Shown: positions 1 to 5,214, numbered from the stretch's first letter. The stretch is DNA of 9,187 bases from Alphaproteobacteria bacterium (GCA_021774955.1 JAJFIN010000290.1:1-9187), one strand, 5' to 3'. Numbers and translations: made by a program. The notes: generated from the sequence alone by a model not told the origin.

Positions 1-104
1 CTTAAGGTTACTCGGATTTGTCTGCCTCATAAGCTGGAAGGCGCCGTCTGTCACGTGTTTTTGTTGGTTTGCAAAACACTTCCCCGCCCGATAAGTTCCG
101 CGCC

Positions 105-497
105 ATGTTGCATTCTTTTCAAGTTCTCATCGCGGTGGCGCTGGGCGGGGCCATTGGCGCGGCGGCGCGGCACCTGACCTCGCGGGCCTTCGTGCATCTG
201 CTTGGCACCGGTTTTCCGTGGGGCACGCTCACCGTGAATGTGCTCGGCTCGTTCCTGATGGGCGTGTTGATCGAGGTCGCGGCCTTGCGGCTTAATCTGT
301 CGCTTGAATGGCGGGCGTTCCTGACCGTCGGCGTGCTCGGCGGCTTTACCACCTTCTCGTCGTTCGCGCTCGATGCGGTCACGCTTTATGAGCGCGGCGA
401 GCTCGGCTTGGCGCTCAGCTCTTCCATCGGCTCGGTGGTCATGACGATCCAGGCGCTGTTTGCCGGGCTCGTTCTGATGCGGGCGGTGCTGACATGA
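105..497 (+). CDS. crcB: Fluoride ion channel CrcB (Fluc)
   Basis: Inner-membrane fluoride exporter that protects the cell from fluoride. The 130-residue product has the usual CrcB/Fluc length and four hydrophobic segments (about 5-22, 36-58, 70-92 and 100-126). Family motifs are in place: GGAIGAAARH near residue 14, GTLTVNVLGSF at 40-50 with the conserved Asn45, and GGFTTFSSF at 79-87. I chose the ATG at 105 because the longer frame would need a TTG at 69 and adds twelve residues that do not look like CrcB. No strong Shine-Dalgarno precedes either start. The stop codon overlaps the next gene's ATG (ATGA), so the two are almost certainly co-transcribed and translationally coupled. No fluoride-riboswitch-like sequence is visible in the 104 bases upstream. 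Confidence 0.93.
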   Translation: MLHSFQVLIAVALGGAIGAAARHLTSRAFVHLLGTGFPWGTLTVNVLGSFLMGVLIEVAALRLNLSLEWRAFLTVGVLGGFTTFSSFALDAVTLYERGELGLALSSSIGSVVMTIQALFAGLVLMRAVLT

Positions 498-1513
498 GCG
501 GTGTGCAAAAGGTTGAGGTTGCGTCGGGCGATGACGGCAGGCGGCTCGAAAAATGGTTCCGCGATCGCTTTCCGGATCTGCCGCGCGGCCGGCTCGAGAA
601 GCTTCTGCGCACCGGGCAAATCCGCGTCGATGGCGGCCGCGTTAAATCCTCGACCAAGCTGGCGGCCGGGCAGACCGTGCGCATTCCGCCGTTGCAAGAA
701 ACGAGCGCCGGCGCCCCCCAACGCACATATGATGGCGCGCTGTCGGCGCGCGACAAGACGTTGATCAAAAGCCTCGTTATCTATGAGGACGACGCGCTCA
801 TTGTGCTGAACAAACCAGCCGGGCTCGCAGTCCAAGGCGGCACCAATACCGACCATCATATCGACCGGCTGTTGCCGGGCCTCGCGCCCAAAGGGGCAGA
901 CAGTAAAGCTGAAATTCCGCGCCTGGTCCATCGCCTCGACCGCGATACGAGCGGCGTTCTTTTGCTTGCAAAAACAACGGCTTCGGCGTCGTTCCTCACA
1001 CGCGCCTTCCGCGAAAAAACCACCCTCAAACTCTATTGGGCGCTGGTCATTGGCGCGCCGCGCCCGGCCTCGGGCCGCATCGAATTGGCGCTGGCCAAGT
1101 CCGGCGCGGCCCACCAAGAACGCGTCATCGGCGCCCCGACACGCGAAGACATTAAGCGGCTCAAAGCCAAACGCGCGGTGACTTTATACGCAACTGTCGC
1201 GGCCGCCGGGCAGCGCCTCGCCTGGCTCGCCGTGCGCCCGATTACCGGCCGCACCCATCAGATCCGTGCGCATCTGGCCTCGATCGGCCATCCGGTCGTC
1301 GGCGACCGAAAGTACGGCGGCGCCGATGCCCATCCCGGCGGCGATCTGCCGCGCAAGATGCAGCTTCATGCGCGCTTCTTGGAAGTGCCACATCCCGAAG
1401 GCGGCGTGTTCCAGATCACCGCGCCGGTGCCCGAACATATGAACGAGGCTTGGAACCTGCTCGGGTTTGAAGAGGCGCAAGGGGAAGAGATGCAGGAGAT
1501 GTTTGAGGAATGA
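494..1513 (+). CDS. rluC: RluA-family 23S rRNA pseudouridine synthase (RluC-like)
   Basis: Converts specific uridines of 23S rRNA to pseudouridine; RluC in E. coli acts on positions 955, 2504 and 2580. The product has 339 residues. An S4 RNA-binding domain lies at about 18-64 (RLEKWFRDRFP, then RLEKLLRTGQIRVDG). The catalytic domain follows, with motif II HRLDRDTSG at 146-154, where D149 is the expected nucleophile, and TGRTHQIRAHL at 251-261. S4 plus catalytic domain fits RluC or RluD; the E. coli targets are family knowledge and the exact target here is not provable from sequence. The C-terminus ends in an acidic, Met-rich tail (about 325-339) that is probably dispensable. The gene begins inside the crcB stop codon. 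Confidence 0.92.
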   Translation: MSGVQKVEVASGDDGRRLEKWFRDRFPDLPRGRLEKLLRTGQIRVDGGRVKSSTKLAAGQTVRIPPLQETSAGAPQRTYDGALSARDKTLIKSLVIYEDDALIVLNKPAGLAVQGGTNTDHHIDRLLPGLAPKGADSKAEIPRLVHRLDRDTSGVLLLAKTTASASFLTRAFREKTTLKLYWALVIGAPRPASGRIELALAKSGAAHQERVIGAPTREDIKRLKAKRAVTLYATVAAAGQRLAWLAVRPITGRTHQIRAHLASIGHPVVGDRKYGGADAHPGGDLPRKMQLHARFLEVPHPEGGVFQITAPVPEHMNEAWNLLGFEEAQGEEMQEMFEE

Positions 1514-1520
1514 GTGTGGT

Positions 1521-1624
1521 GCCCATGGTTCGAGACACGAGCTTCGCTCGCCCTCACCATGACGTTTTAATTTTATTCGGCGTCACCCTGAGGAACGAGC
1601 GAAGCGAGAGTCTCGAAGGGTGCC
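1521..1624. repeat. REP pair 1 (two inverted extragenic palindromes)
   Basis: Two palindromic units face each other. The first, 1521-1564, reads CCATGGTTCGAGAC, then a short hairpin (ACGAGC/GCTCG), then CTCACCATGACG. The second, 1580-1624, reads GTCACCCTGAGG, then GAGCGAAGCGAG, then TCTCGAAGGGTG. In the second unit the outer arms are CACCCT/AGGGTG instead of the common CATCCT/AGGATG, which is a paired change. The element separates the rRNA-modification gene from the HAD gene. Its transcript could act as a processing or transcription-pausing site, but that is inference. Confidence 0.85.
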
Positions 1625-1652
1625 TGGAGGAATTAAGGAACCAACCAGAATC

Positions 1653-2327
1653 ATGACCGCCCCCAAGTTCATCGTGTTTGATTGCGACGGCACTTTAGTC
1701 GACAGCGAATACATTATCGCCGAGGCGATGAGGCGCGGATTTACCGCGCACGGGTTCGAACCTATTCCGCGCGAAGCGGTGCGCCGGGTTGTGGGCCTTC
1801 ATCTGCGCGAGGCGGTCGCAACTCTGGCGCCGCACCTCAGCGCCGCCGAATGCGACGCCGTCACCGAGAGTTACAAGCAGGCGTTTTATGCGCTGCGCAC
1901 CGAAGAAGACCAGCGCGAGCCATTGTTTGACGGTGTCCTGCCGGTGCTGTCCACGCTTCGCGCGGCCGGCCATTCCATCGGTCTGGCCACCGGCAAGTCG
2001 CGCCGCGGTGTCGATGCGGTGTTTAAGCTCCATGGGCTCGCCGAATATTTCGACGTCGTCAAAACCGCCGACGATGGCCCCGGCAAACCGCACCCGCAAA
2101 TCTTGGAAGACGCCATGGCGAAAGTTGGCGCCACGCCCGCCGACAGCGTGGTGATCGGCGATACGACCTTCGACATGGAACTCGCCGCCAATGCCCGCGC
2201 GCACGCGATTGGCGTTCACTGGGGCTATCACGAGGGCCATGAGTTGACGGCCGCCGGTGCGGCGCACGTGCTCAAGGCGTTCGATGAGCTGCCGGGCGCG
2301 CTTGCGGGGATTTGGGGGTCAGGGTGA
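1653..2327 (+). CDS. HAD-superfamily subfamily IA hydrolase (Gph/phosphatase-like)
   Basis: Probable soluble phosphatase of the haloacid dehalogenase superfamily. The 224-residue product shows all catalytic motifs. Motif I is FDCDGTLVDSE with nucleophile D10 and acid/base D12. Motif II is LATGKS with T113. The motif III lysine is K145 in GKPHP, and motif IV is IGDTTFD with D170 and D174. The alpha-helical cap between motifs I and II marks subfamily IA, the group of phosphoglycolate phosphatase and beta-phosphoglucomutase; the substrate cannot be read from the sequence. The frame is open further upstream to a GTG at 1620, but that codon lies inside the REP element and the homology begins at the ATG at 1653. 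A GGAGG at 1627-1631 and an AAGGA nearer the ATG lie upstream, neither at ideal distance. In alphaproteobacteria a HAD gene often follows crcB and the RluA-type gene. Confidence 0.9.
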   Translation: MTAPKFIVFDCDGTLVDSEYIIAEAMRRGFTAHGFEPIPREAVRRVVGLHLREAVATLAPHLSAAECDAVTESYKQAFYALRTEEDQREPLFDGVLPVLSTLRAAGHSIGLATGKSRRGVDAVFKLHGLAEYFDVVKTADDGPGKPHPQILEDAMAKVGATPADSVVIGDTTFDMELAANARAHAIGVHWGYHEGHELTAAGAAHVLKAFDELPGALAGIWGSG

Positions 2328-2432
2328 CCATCGCCCTTCGAGACGCAGGCTGCGCCTGCTCCTCAGGGTAACGGCCTAGTATTAAACACGTCATCCTGAG
2401 GAGGGCCGTAAGGCCCGTCTCGAAGGATGGGC
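2328..2432. repeat. REP pair 2 downstream of the HAD gene
   Basis: Two facing palindromes begin at the base after the HAD stop codon. Unit 2328-2373 has the inner stem GCAGGC/GCCTGC, flanked by CTTCGAGAC and CTCAGGG. Unit 2389-2432 has GTCATCCTGAGG, inner stem GGGCC/GGCCC and TCTCGAAGGATGGGC. The position directly after a gene suggests a role as transcript end or stabiliser, which is inference. Confidence 0.85.
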
Positions 2433-2613
2433 AATATTTCCTCCTTACCCAGACATTATTTTCCATAAATTGATCCTGATCAATGAAACCAAGGCCAAGC
2501 CTTTCTAAATTTAAAATGCCACGGTAAGGAGTAGACCTGAAGACACTCATCTCGAAAAATGTCGCAAGATGTGGATTGGGAGAGCTATGGATCAGCGATG
2601 CGATAATCTATCG
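2433..2613. other. Intergenic stretch holding the FNR-type promoter
   Basis: AT-richer than the flanking genes. It contains the FNR-type box and -10 element described separately, an AAGGAG Shine-Dalgarno at 2526-2531, and a second -10-like GATAAT at 2602-2607 with only a poor -35 (TTGGGA at 2576, spacer 20). No gene of ordinary length is present on either strand. Confidence 0.6.
2470..2511 (+). promoter_or_regulatory. FNR/FixK-type binding box with matching -10 element
   Basis: TTGATCCTGATCAA (2470-2483) is a perfect match to the FNR/FixK/Anr consensus TTGAT-N4-ATCAA. Its centre is at 2476.5. A TAAATT hexamer at 2506-2511 would place a start site near 2518, so the box would sit at about -41.5, the classical class II activator position. 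Nothing is encoded to the left in the opposite direction, so the only downstream targets are the mini-ORF/structured RNA just to the right and, past a terminator-like hairpin, the DUF1304 gene. The box match is seen directly; regulation by oxygen is inferred from the known family. Confidence 0.6.
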
Positions 2614-2671
2614 TGACGGGGCCCGTTGGTCATTGCAGGAGTGCGCATGGGGAGACCCAGGTGTAGACTAG
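2537..2671 (+). CDS. Possible 44-residue micro-protein started by CTG
   Basis: The frame opens after a TAA at 2525-2527 and closes with TAG at 2669-2671. AAGGAG at 2526-2531 is followed by five bases and then CTG AAG ACA, so a CTG start has ideal Shine-Dalgarno spacing. The product would begin (M)KTLISKNVA, pass through ELWISDAIIYRDG at about 18-30, and end with the Trp-rich tail RWSLQECAWGDPGVD. Residue choice looks protein-like, but CTG starts are rare. An alternative is a TTG at 2576, which gives 31 residues, or the frame may be the remnant of a longer gene. The last third overlaps the long RNA hairpin. It lies 19 bases from the predicted FNR-dependent transcription start. I do not recognise a family. 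Confidence 0.3.
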   Translation: MKTLISKNVARCGLGELWISDAIIYRDGARWSLQECAWGDPGVD

Positions 2672-2692
2672 CAATACCGCGGGCCTTTTTTT
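2614..2692 (+). ncRNA. Candidate structured small RNA (rod hairpin with GAGA loop)
   Basis: One long rod can be folded by eye from three stacked stems. The outer stem is 2620-2625 with 2680-2685 (GGCCCG/CGGGCC). The middle stem is 2628-2636 with 2671-2678 (eight pairs, C2631 bulged). The tip is 2642-2651 with 2656-2665, closed by a GAGA tetraloop at 2652-2655, with one A-G mismatch and two G-U pairs. AGGAG (2637-2641) faces GACTA (2666-2670) in an internal loop. Seven T follow directly. A GATAAT -10-like hexamer at 2602-2607 could start an RNA near 2614; otherwise it is the 3' part of a transcript from the FNR-type promoter near 2518. I match it to no known RNA family. It overlaps the candidate micro-protein frame. 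Confidence 0.45.
2620..2692 (+). terminator. Rho-independent terminator-like stem and T-run
   Basis: The closing stem GGCCCG/CGGGCC ends immediately before TTTTTTT at 2686-2692. The stem is strong, but the full hairpin is longer than most intrinsic terminators because the outer stem encloses the whole rod. It would separate the FNR-driven transcript from the DUF1304 gene. Confidence 0.5.
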
Positions 2693-2770
2693 GCGCTCAC
2701 GCTAGTGCGCTGGCGCGCACAGCTTCGCGGGAGCGGCGCGTGAGCGCCGAGCCGCGCTTGCGGCTGTTTT
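2693..2770. repeat. Nested GC-rich palindromes after the RNA
   Basis: GCGCTCACGC (2693-2702) and GCGTGAGCGC (2738-2747) are perfect 10-base inverted repeats. They enclose a smaller hairpin GTGCGC-TGGC-GCGCAC (2705-2720). A further stem AGCCGC-GCTT-GCGGCT (2750-2765) follows and runs into GTTTT, so it may be a second weak terminator. No coding sense is evident. Confidence 0.5.
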
Positions 2771-2792
2771 CCCGTGGCCACAAACAAAAACT

Positions 2793-2836
2793 GTCATGGT
2801 GAGGAGGCGCGCCAGCGCCGTCTCGAACTAGGGTGG
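2793..2836. repeat. Single REP unit before the DUF1304 gene
   Basis: GTCATGGTGAGG, inner stem GGCGC/GCGCC and GTCTCGAAC are present, but the right outer arm is degraded (TAGGGTGG instead of CATGGG). It is the only unpaired REP unit in the window. Confidence 0.7.
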
Positions 2837-2883
2837 TGTACTCCTACCTAGACACGCCCCCAAAACCACGCCAAACTCTGCCT

Positions 2884-3243
2884 ATGAAAATTATCACAAA
2901 CATCGCCATCCTCCTCGTCGCTGCGCTCCATGCCGGTTTCCTGGCGCTCGAAATGTTTTTCTGGGACCACCCGTTCGGGCGCGAGGTCTTCTCCATGACG
3001 CCTGAGCAATCAGCCGAGACCGCCGTGCTCGCCGCCAACCAAGGGCTCTATAATGGCTTCCTCGCCGCCGGTCTGCTGTGGGGGTTGATCGCGAGCAAGC
3101 GCGATGTAACGTTCTTCTTTCTTAGCTGCGTTATCGTCGCCGGTGTCTACGGCGCACTGACCGCCAGCTTTTCGATCCTCTATCTGCAAGCCATGCCCGC
3201 GATGGCGGCTTTCGCCTTGATGGTCTTTGCACGGAGTGAATAA
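2884..3243 (+). CDS. DUF1304 family membrane protein
   Basis: A 119-residue integral membrane protein of unknown function. Four hydrophobic segments are visible, at about 5-25, 52-70, 76-93 and 98-115. Family features are the early HAGFLALEMFFW (16-27), the central NQGLYNGFLAAG (52-63) and AGVYGALTA (86-94). Length is normal for DUF1304. The frame stays open to a GTG at 2833, but that codon lies just past a REP unit and the extra 17 residues are Pro-rich and unlike the family, so I start at the ATG MKIITN. There is no clear Shine-Dalgarno, so expression may be weak or leaderless. It stands alone between palindromes, with no operon partner. Confidence 0.82.
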   Translation: MKIITNIAILLVAALHAGFLALEMFFWDHPFGREVFSMTPEQSAETAVLAANQGLYNGFLAAGLLWGLIASKRDVTFFFLSCVIVAGVYGALTASFSILYLQAMPAMAAFALMVFARSE

Positions 3244-3518
3244 TATCAACTGCCGTCACCCCGGACACTTTGAAGACAGTCGGGCCATGCCCGAAAAATA
3301 GATATGGGATATCGATTTTCGTCTGAGAAGGCCATGGCAATGGCGTAGTGCGATCCGGGGTCCATACCACAAGTCACTTCTGAATTTCAACAGTACGTCA
3401 GTATACGATACAACGCCCACAGGAATAGACACAAGGAGCTTTGGGGGTCAAGCCCGGAGTGACGGAAGTGATTTTGACAATTGCGGAATGACAGCGGAGA
3501 GGTTAGTACGTGTTTTCT
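3244..3518. other. Intergenic stretch with a split palindrome, no gene
   Basis: GTCACCCCGGAC (3255-3266) and GATCCGGGGTCCA (3352-3364) look like the two halves of a common extragenic palindrome that is normally continuous, as at 4320-4352. Here about 85 bases lie between them, including a small hairpin TCGGGC-CAT-GCCCGA around 3279-3293. A further fragment, GGGTCAAGCCCGGAGTGACG, lies near 3445. No ORF with coding character is visible. Confidence 0.5.
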
Positions 3519-3618
3519 CCATGGTTCGAGACGGCGCTGACGCGCCCCTCACCATGACGGTATTCTTTGATGTGTCATCCTGAGGAACGAGCGAATGCGA
3601 GTGTCTCGAAGGATGGGC
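3519..3618. repeat. REP pair 3
   Basis: Facing units at 3519-3560 (inner stem GGCGC/GCGCC) and 3574-3618 (GTCATCCTGAGG ... TCTCGAAGGATGGGC). In the second unit the inner stem reads GAGCGAATGCGAG, one base longer than in its relatives, so this copy carries a small insertion or mismatch. Confidence 0.85.
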
Positions 3619-3720
3619 TACACACTCTTTTCTAGATCCGCCTTTTCATCCGTACAGGTCTTATTATAACTTTACGCCCCATACCACCGAGATCACGCAG
3701 CGCAGGTCAGCGTTCGCCAT

Positions 3721-3777
3721 CCCCTGATCGCAGAAACCATTGGGTAGGCCTTCGGCAATGGTTTCTGCGATCAGGGG
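3721..3777. repeat. 57-base perfect-arm hairpin, copy 1
   Basis: Arms CCCCTGATCGCAGAAACCATTG (3721-3742) and its exact complement (3756-3777) enclose the 13-base loop GGTAGGCCTTCGG. All 22 positions pair. It abuts the surviving part of the VOC gene, at the point where similarity to that family starts. There is no T-run after it, so it is not an ordinary terminator. Confidence 0.9.
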
Positions 3778-3926
3778 GTCTAGGGTTTGACGTCATTGCC
3801 CATTACAGTCGCTGCGACGGCGTACCCGGTCAACGCCAAGGCCGGATGACAGCTTATTTTGGCACCTTCAACCGTGACTTTGACGGCAATAAAATTGAGA
3901 TTGTGACTTTTCCGAGGAAGGAATAG
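3777..3926 (+). pseudogene. C-terminal remnant of a VOC (glyoxalase-like) gene, copy 1
   Basis: In frame with the TAG at 3924-3926, 49 codons read GLGFDVIA...RCDGVPGQ...TAYFGTFNRDFDGNKIEIVTFPRKE. The block AYF...DFDGNKIEIV corresponds to the last strand of the vicinal-oxygen-chelate fold, where families usually have DPDGNKIE with the metal-ligand Glu. The N-terminal two thirds are absent; a 22-bp-arm hairpin stands at the break. Many differences from copy 2 are synonymous, which suggests both were once selected as proteins. The stop lies eight bases before the membrane protein ATG, so the two genes once formed an operon. A short product from the ATG at 3846 is possible but unlikely to fold. 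Confidence 0.7.
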
Positions 3927-3934
3927 GTTGAGCC

Positions 3935-4300
3935 ATGACCTCAGAATTCAGATGGAAAGCAATAATACATACGATTTTTATCCTGGTCGTTCTGGGTGCC
4001 GGAGCGTATTTGCATGCAACAGACAATAGGCTCATCATCTTTGTCTATATTACGTTGTTCATGATGGCGTTTTATGGGTTGGTTCAATTTTACAACTGGA
4101 TTTACCTGCGCTTGATAGACCCAGATGCTCGTCCGGATGACGCATATTATTTTGATGATAGTCGCTATTTTGCAATGCCCGCTGTGTTCCTCACCTTCTA
4201 TGCTCTGTTGCGATTGCATCCTTATCCACTTATTGGAATTCCGATTTTGCTAGCCATACTCTGGGTCAGAATGTGGTTCATACGGAGGAGAATGCGTTAA
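3935..4300 (+). CDS. Small membrane protein of unknown function, paralogue A
   Basis: A 121-residue protein with no recognised family. Hydrophobic segments lie at about 10-27, 33-56, 80-94 and 96-112, and the ends are basic (N-terminal FRWK, C-terminal RMWFIRRRMR). A polar loop with DARPDDAYYFDDSRY at 64-78 sits in the middle. By a hand count it is about 50% identical (61 of 121) to the gene at 4849, with no gaps. The most conserved parts are MTSEFRWKA, DARP and RMWFIRRR. The start ATG is shared by both copies. Upstream is the VOC remnant (eight-base gap). The coding sequence is more AT-rich than the left-hand core genes. Conservation of length and frame between diverged copies argues that both are real genes. 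Confidence 0.75.
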   Translation: MTSEFRWKAIIHTIFILVVLGAGAYLHATDNRLIIFVYITLFMMAFYGLVQFYNWIYLRLIDPDARPDDAYYFDDSRYFAMPAVFLTFYALLRLHPYPLIGIPILLAILWVRMWFIRRRMR

Positions 4301-4319
4301 CTTCACACACTCTCTGTTT

Positions 4320-4352
4320 GTCACCCCGCGACTTGATCGCGGGGTCCACGGA
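4320..4352. repeat. CCCCGCGA/TCGCGGGG extragenic palindrome
   Basis: Perfect 8-base arms (4324-4331 and 4337-4344) around CTTGA, flanked by GTCA and TCCACG. It lies 20 bases past the stop of paralogue A and could slow transcription there. It lacks a T-run. It belongs to the same family as the palindrome at 8300-8322, with compensating base changes. Confidence 0.7.
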
Positions 4353-4432
4353 AAGTTGTTAATCAGATGGATTCCACAAGAAGCATTATGTCAAGCCACG
4401 GAATGACAATGGAGAGGGCAGCGTGAATCTGC

Positions 4433-4530
4433 CCATGGTTCGAGACGGCGCTGGCGCGCCCCTCACCATGACGTTATTTTAAAACCACGTCATCCTGAGG
4501 AAGGGCGAAGCCCTGTCTCGAAGGATGGGC
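4433..4530. repeat. REP pair 4
   Basis: Facing units 4433-4473 (inner stem GGCGC/GCGCC) and 4488-4530 (inner stem AGGGC/GCCCT). It occupies the same place in copy 2 as REP pair 3 does in copy 1, but its inner stem in the second unit has a wholly different sequence. Confidence 0.85.
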
Positions 4531-4633
4531 TGTACGCTTTTCTCTAGACATTATCTTTTCATCCGTACATGTCCCATTGAAATTCAACCGGACGTGCCGC
4601 CAAGATCATGCGGGTGAGGTCAGCGTGCGCCAT

Positions 4634-4690
4634 CCCCTGATCGCAGAAACCATTGGGTAGACCTTCGGCAATGGTTTCTGCGATCAGGGG
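4634..4690. repeat. 57-base perfect-arm hairpin, copy 2
   Basis: Both 22-base arms (4634-4655 and 4669-4690) are identical to those at 3721-3777. The loop differs at one base (GGTAGACCTTCGG). The flanks on both sides are clearly diverged between the copies. Confidence 0.9.
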
Positions 4691-4839
4691 GTCTGGAGTT
4701 TGACGCCATCGCCAATGGCGGTCGGTGCGACGGCGCGTCCGGTGAGCGCCAGGGCCAGATGGTCGCTTATTTAGGTGTGTTCTTTCATGATTTCGATGGT
4801 AATAAGATTGAGATTGTTACGCTTCCGCGGAAGGGATAA
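4690..4839 (+). pseudogene. C-terminal remnant of a VOC (glyoxalase-like) gene, copy 2
   Basis: Same length and frame as the copy 1 remnant, ending with TAA at 4837-4839. It reads GLEFDAIANGGRCDGASGE...VAYLGVFFHDFDGNKIEIV...RKG. Here the ANGGRCDGASG part is close to the usual VOC sequence before the last strand (A-x-GG-x-x-x-GAPG). Reading back through the hairpin, this frame meets a TGA at 4615-4617 and no VOC-like residues are seen, so the N-terminal part is missing. Nine bases separate its stop from the next ATG. Confidence 0.72.
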
Positions 4840-4848
4840 GCTTGAGCT

Positions 4849-5214
4849 ATGACTTCTGAATTCAGATGGAAGGCCGCTATTTATTTGATATTTATAACCA
4901 TCCTCTTGGGTGTCGGTGCTTACCTGCGTGCTATCGACAGTGAGTTGATAAATATTGTCTATCTCATAATCATTGCGACAATGGTTTTTGGCACATTTGG
5001 ATTCTACCTCTGGGTCTACGTACGCTTAGTCAACAAGGACGCCCGCCCTTGGGATGTGTACGGCCGTGAAGAGAGCCGCCTTTTTGCCTTTGTAGCATTA
5101 TTTTTTACGATGGTTTCGATTTTGACATCGAGTTTCTACCCACTCCTATGGATCTTGGTTTTAATAGCTTTAGCCCGTCTCAGGATGTGGTTTATACGGA
5201 GGAGATTGCGTTAA
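4849..5214 (+). CDS. Small membrane protein of unknown function, paralogue B
   Basis: A 121-residue product, the same length as paralogue A and aligned without gaps. Hydrophobic segments lie at about 10-26, 33-58, 79-92 and 96-111. The termini MTSEFRWKA and RMWFIRRRLR are almost unchanged, while the central loop differs (DARPWDVYGREES instead of DARPDDAYYFDDS). Membrane segments have diverged most, as expected if only hydrophobicity is selected there. I know no function. The former VOC partner suggests a link to a small-molecule or resistance pathway, which is only a guess. Confidence 0.75.
   Translation: MTSEFRWKAAIYLIFITILLGVGAYLRAIDSELINIVYLIIIATMVFGTFGFYLWVYVRLVNKDARPWDVYGREESRLFAFVALFFTMVSILTSSFYPLLWILVLIALARLRMWFIRRRLR

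Larger units (their letters stand above)
3486..4300 (+). repeat. Tandem duplication, copy 1
   Basis: Collinear with 4401-5214 at an offset of 914-915 bases. The shared order is GAATGACA...GGAGAGG, REP pair, TTTTCATCCGTACA, 57-base hairpin, VOC gene remnant, 121-codon membrane protein gene. Identity is patchy: near-complete in the hairpin, moderate elsewhere. The duplication is therefore old. Confidence 0.85.
4401..5214 (+). repeat. Tandem duplication, copy 2
   Basis: Second unit of the duplication described at 3486-4300. Its left-edge sequence GGAATGACAATGGAGAGGGC (4400-4419) recurs exactly at 5365-5384, just beyond the unit. Direct repeats therefore bracket this copy. Confidence 0.85.

Noticed and set aside
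69..104. Longer crcB starting at TTG 69
   Set aside because: The twelve extra residues are polar and Pro-rich, unlike the CrcB N-terminus; the ATG at 105 gives the normal family length.
1..104. Fluoride riboswitch or promoter upstream of crcB
   Set aside because: No crcB-motif pseudoknot elements and no convincing -35/-10 pair could be found in this short stretch.
386..1117. Long minus-strand frame inside crcB and the pseudouridine synthase gene
   Set aside because: It is an antisense shadow of GC-rich codons; the + strand frames carry complete family motifs.
1695..2267. Minus-strand frame opposite the HAD gene
   Set aside because: Arg/Gly-rich antisense shadow; the + strand has all HAD catalytic motifs.
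2559..2606. 15-codon ATG frame (MSQDV...) near the FNR-type promoter
   Set aside because: No Shine-Dalgarno at proper distance and no sign of selection; too short to support.
2647..2802. ORF with AGGAG and ATG inside the structured RNA
   Set aside because: Spacing is good, but the 51-residue product is Arg/Ala-rich, runs through the T-run and GC palindromes and ends in a REP. It looks like translated structure rather than protein.
3721..3777. Hairpin as a rho-independent terminator
   Set aside because: Neither strand has a T-run after the stem, in either copy.
4559..4720. Minus-strand reading through the hairpin (…AETIAEGLPNGFCDQGMA…) ending WDMYG
   Set aside because: It looks protein-like in copy 2, but the corresponding frame in copy 1 has two stop codons in the 25-codon tail, and the + strand VOC reading explains the adjacent sequence better.
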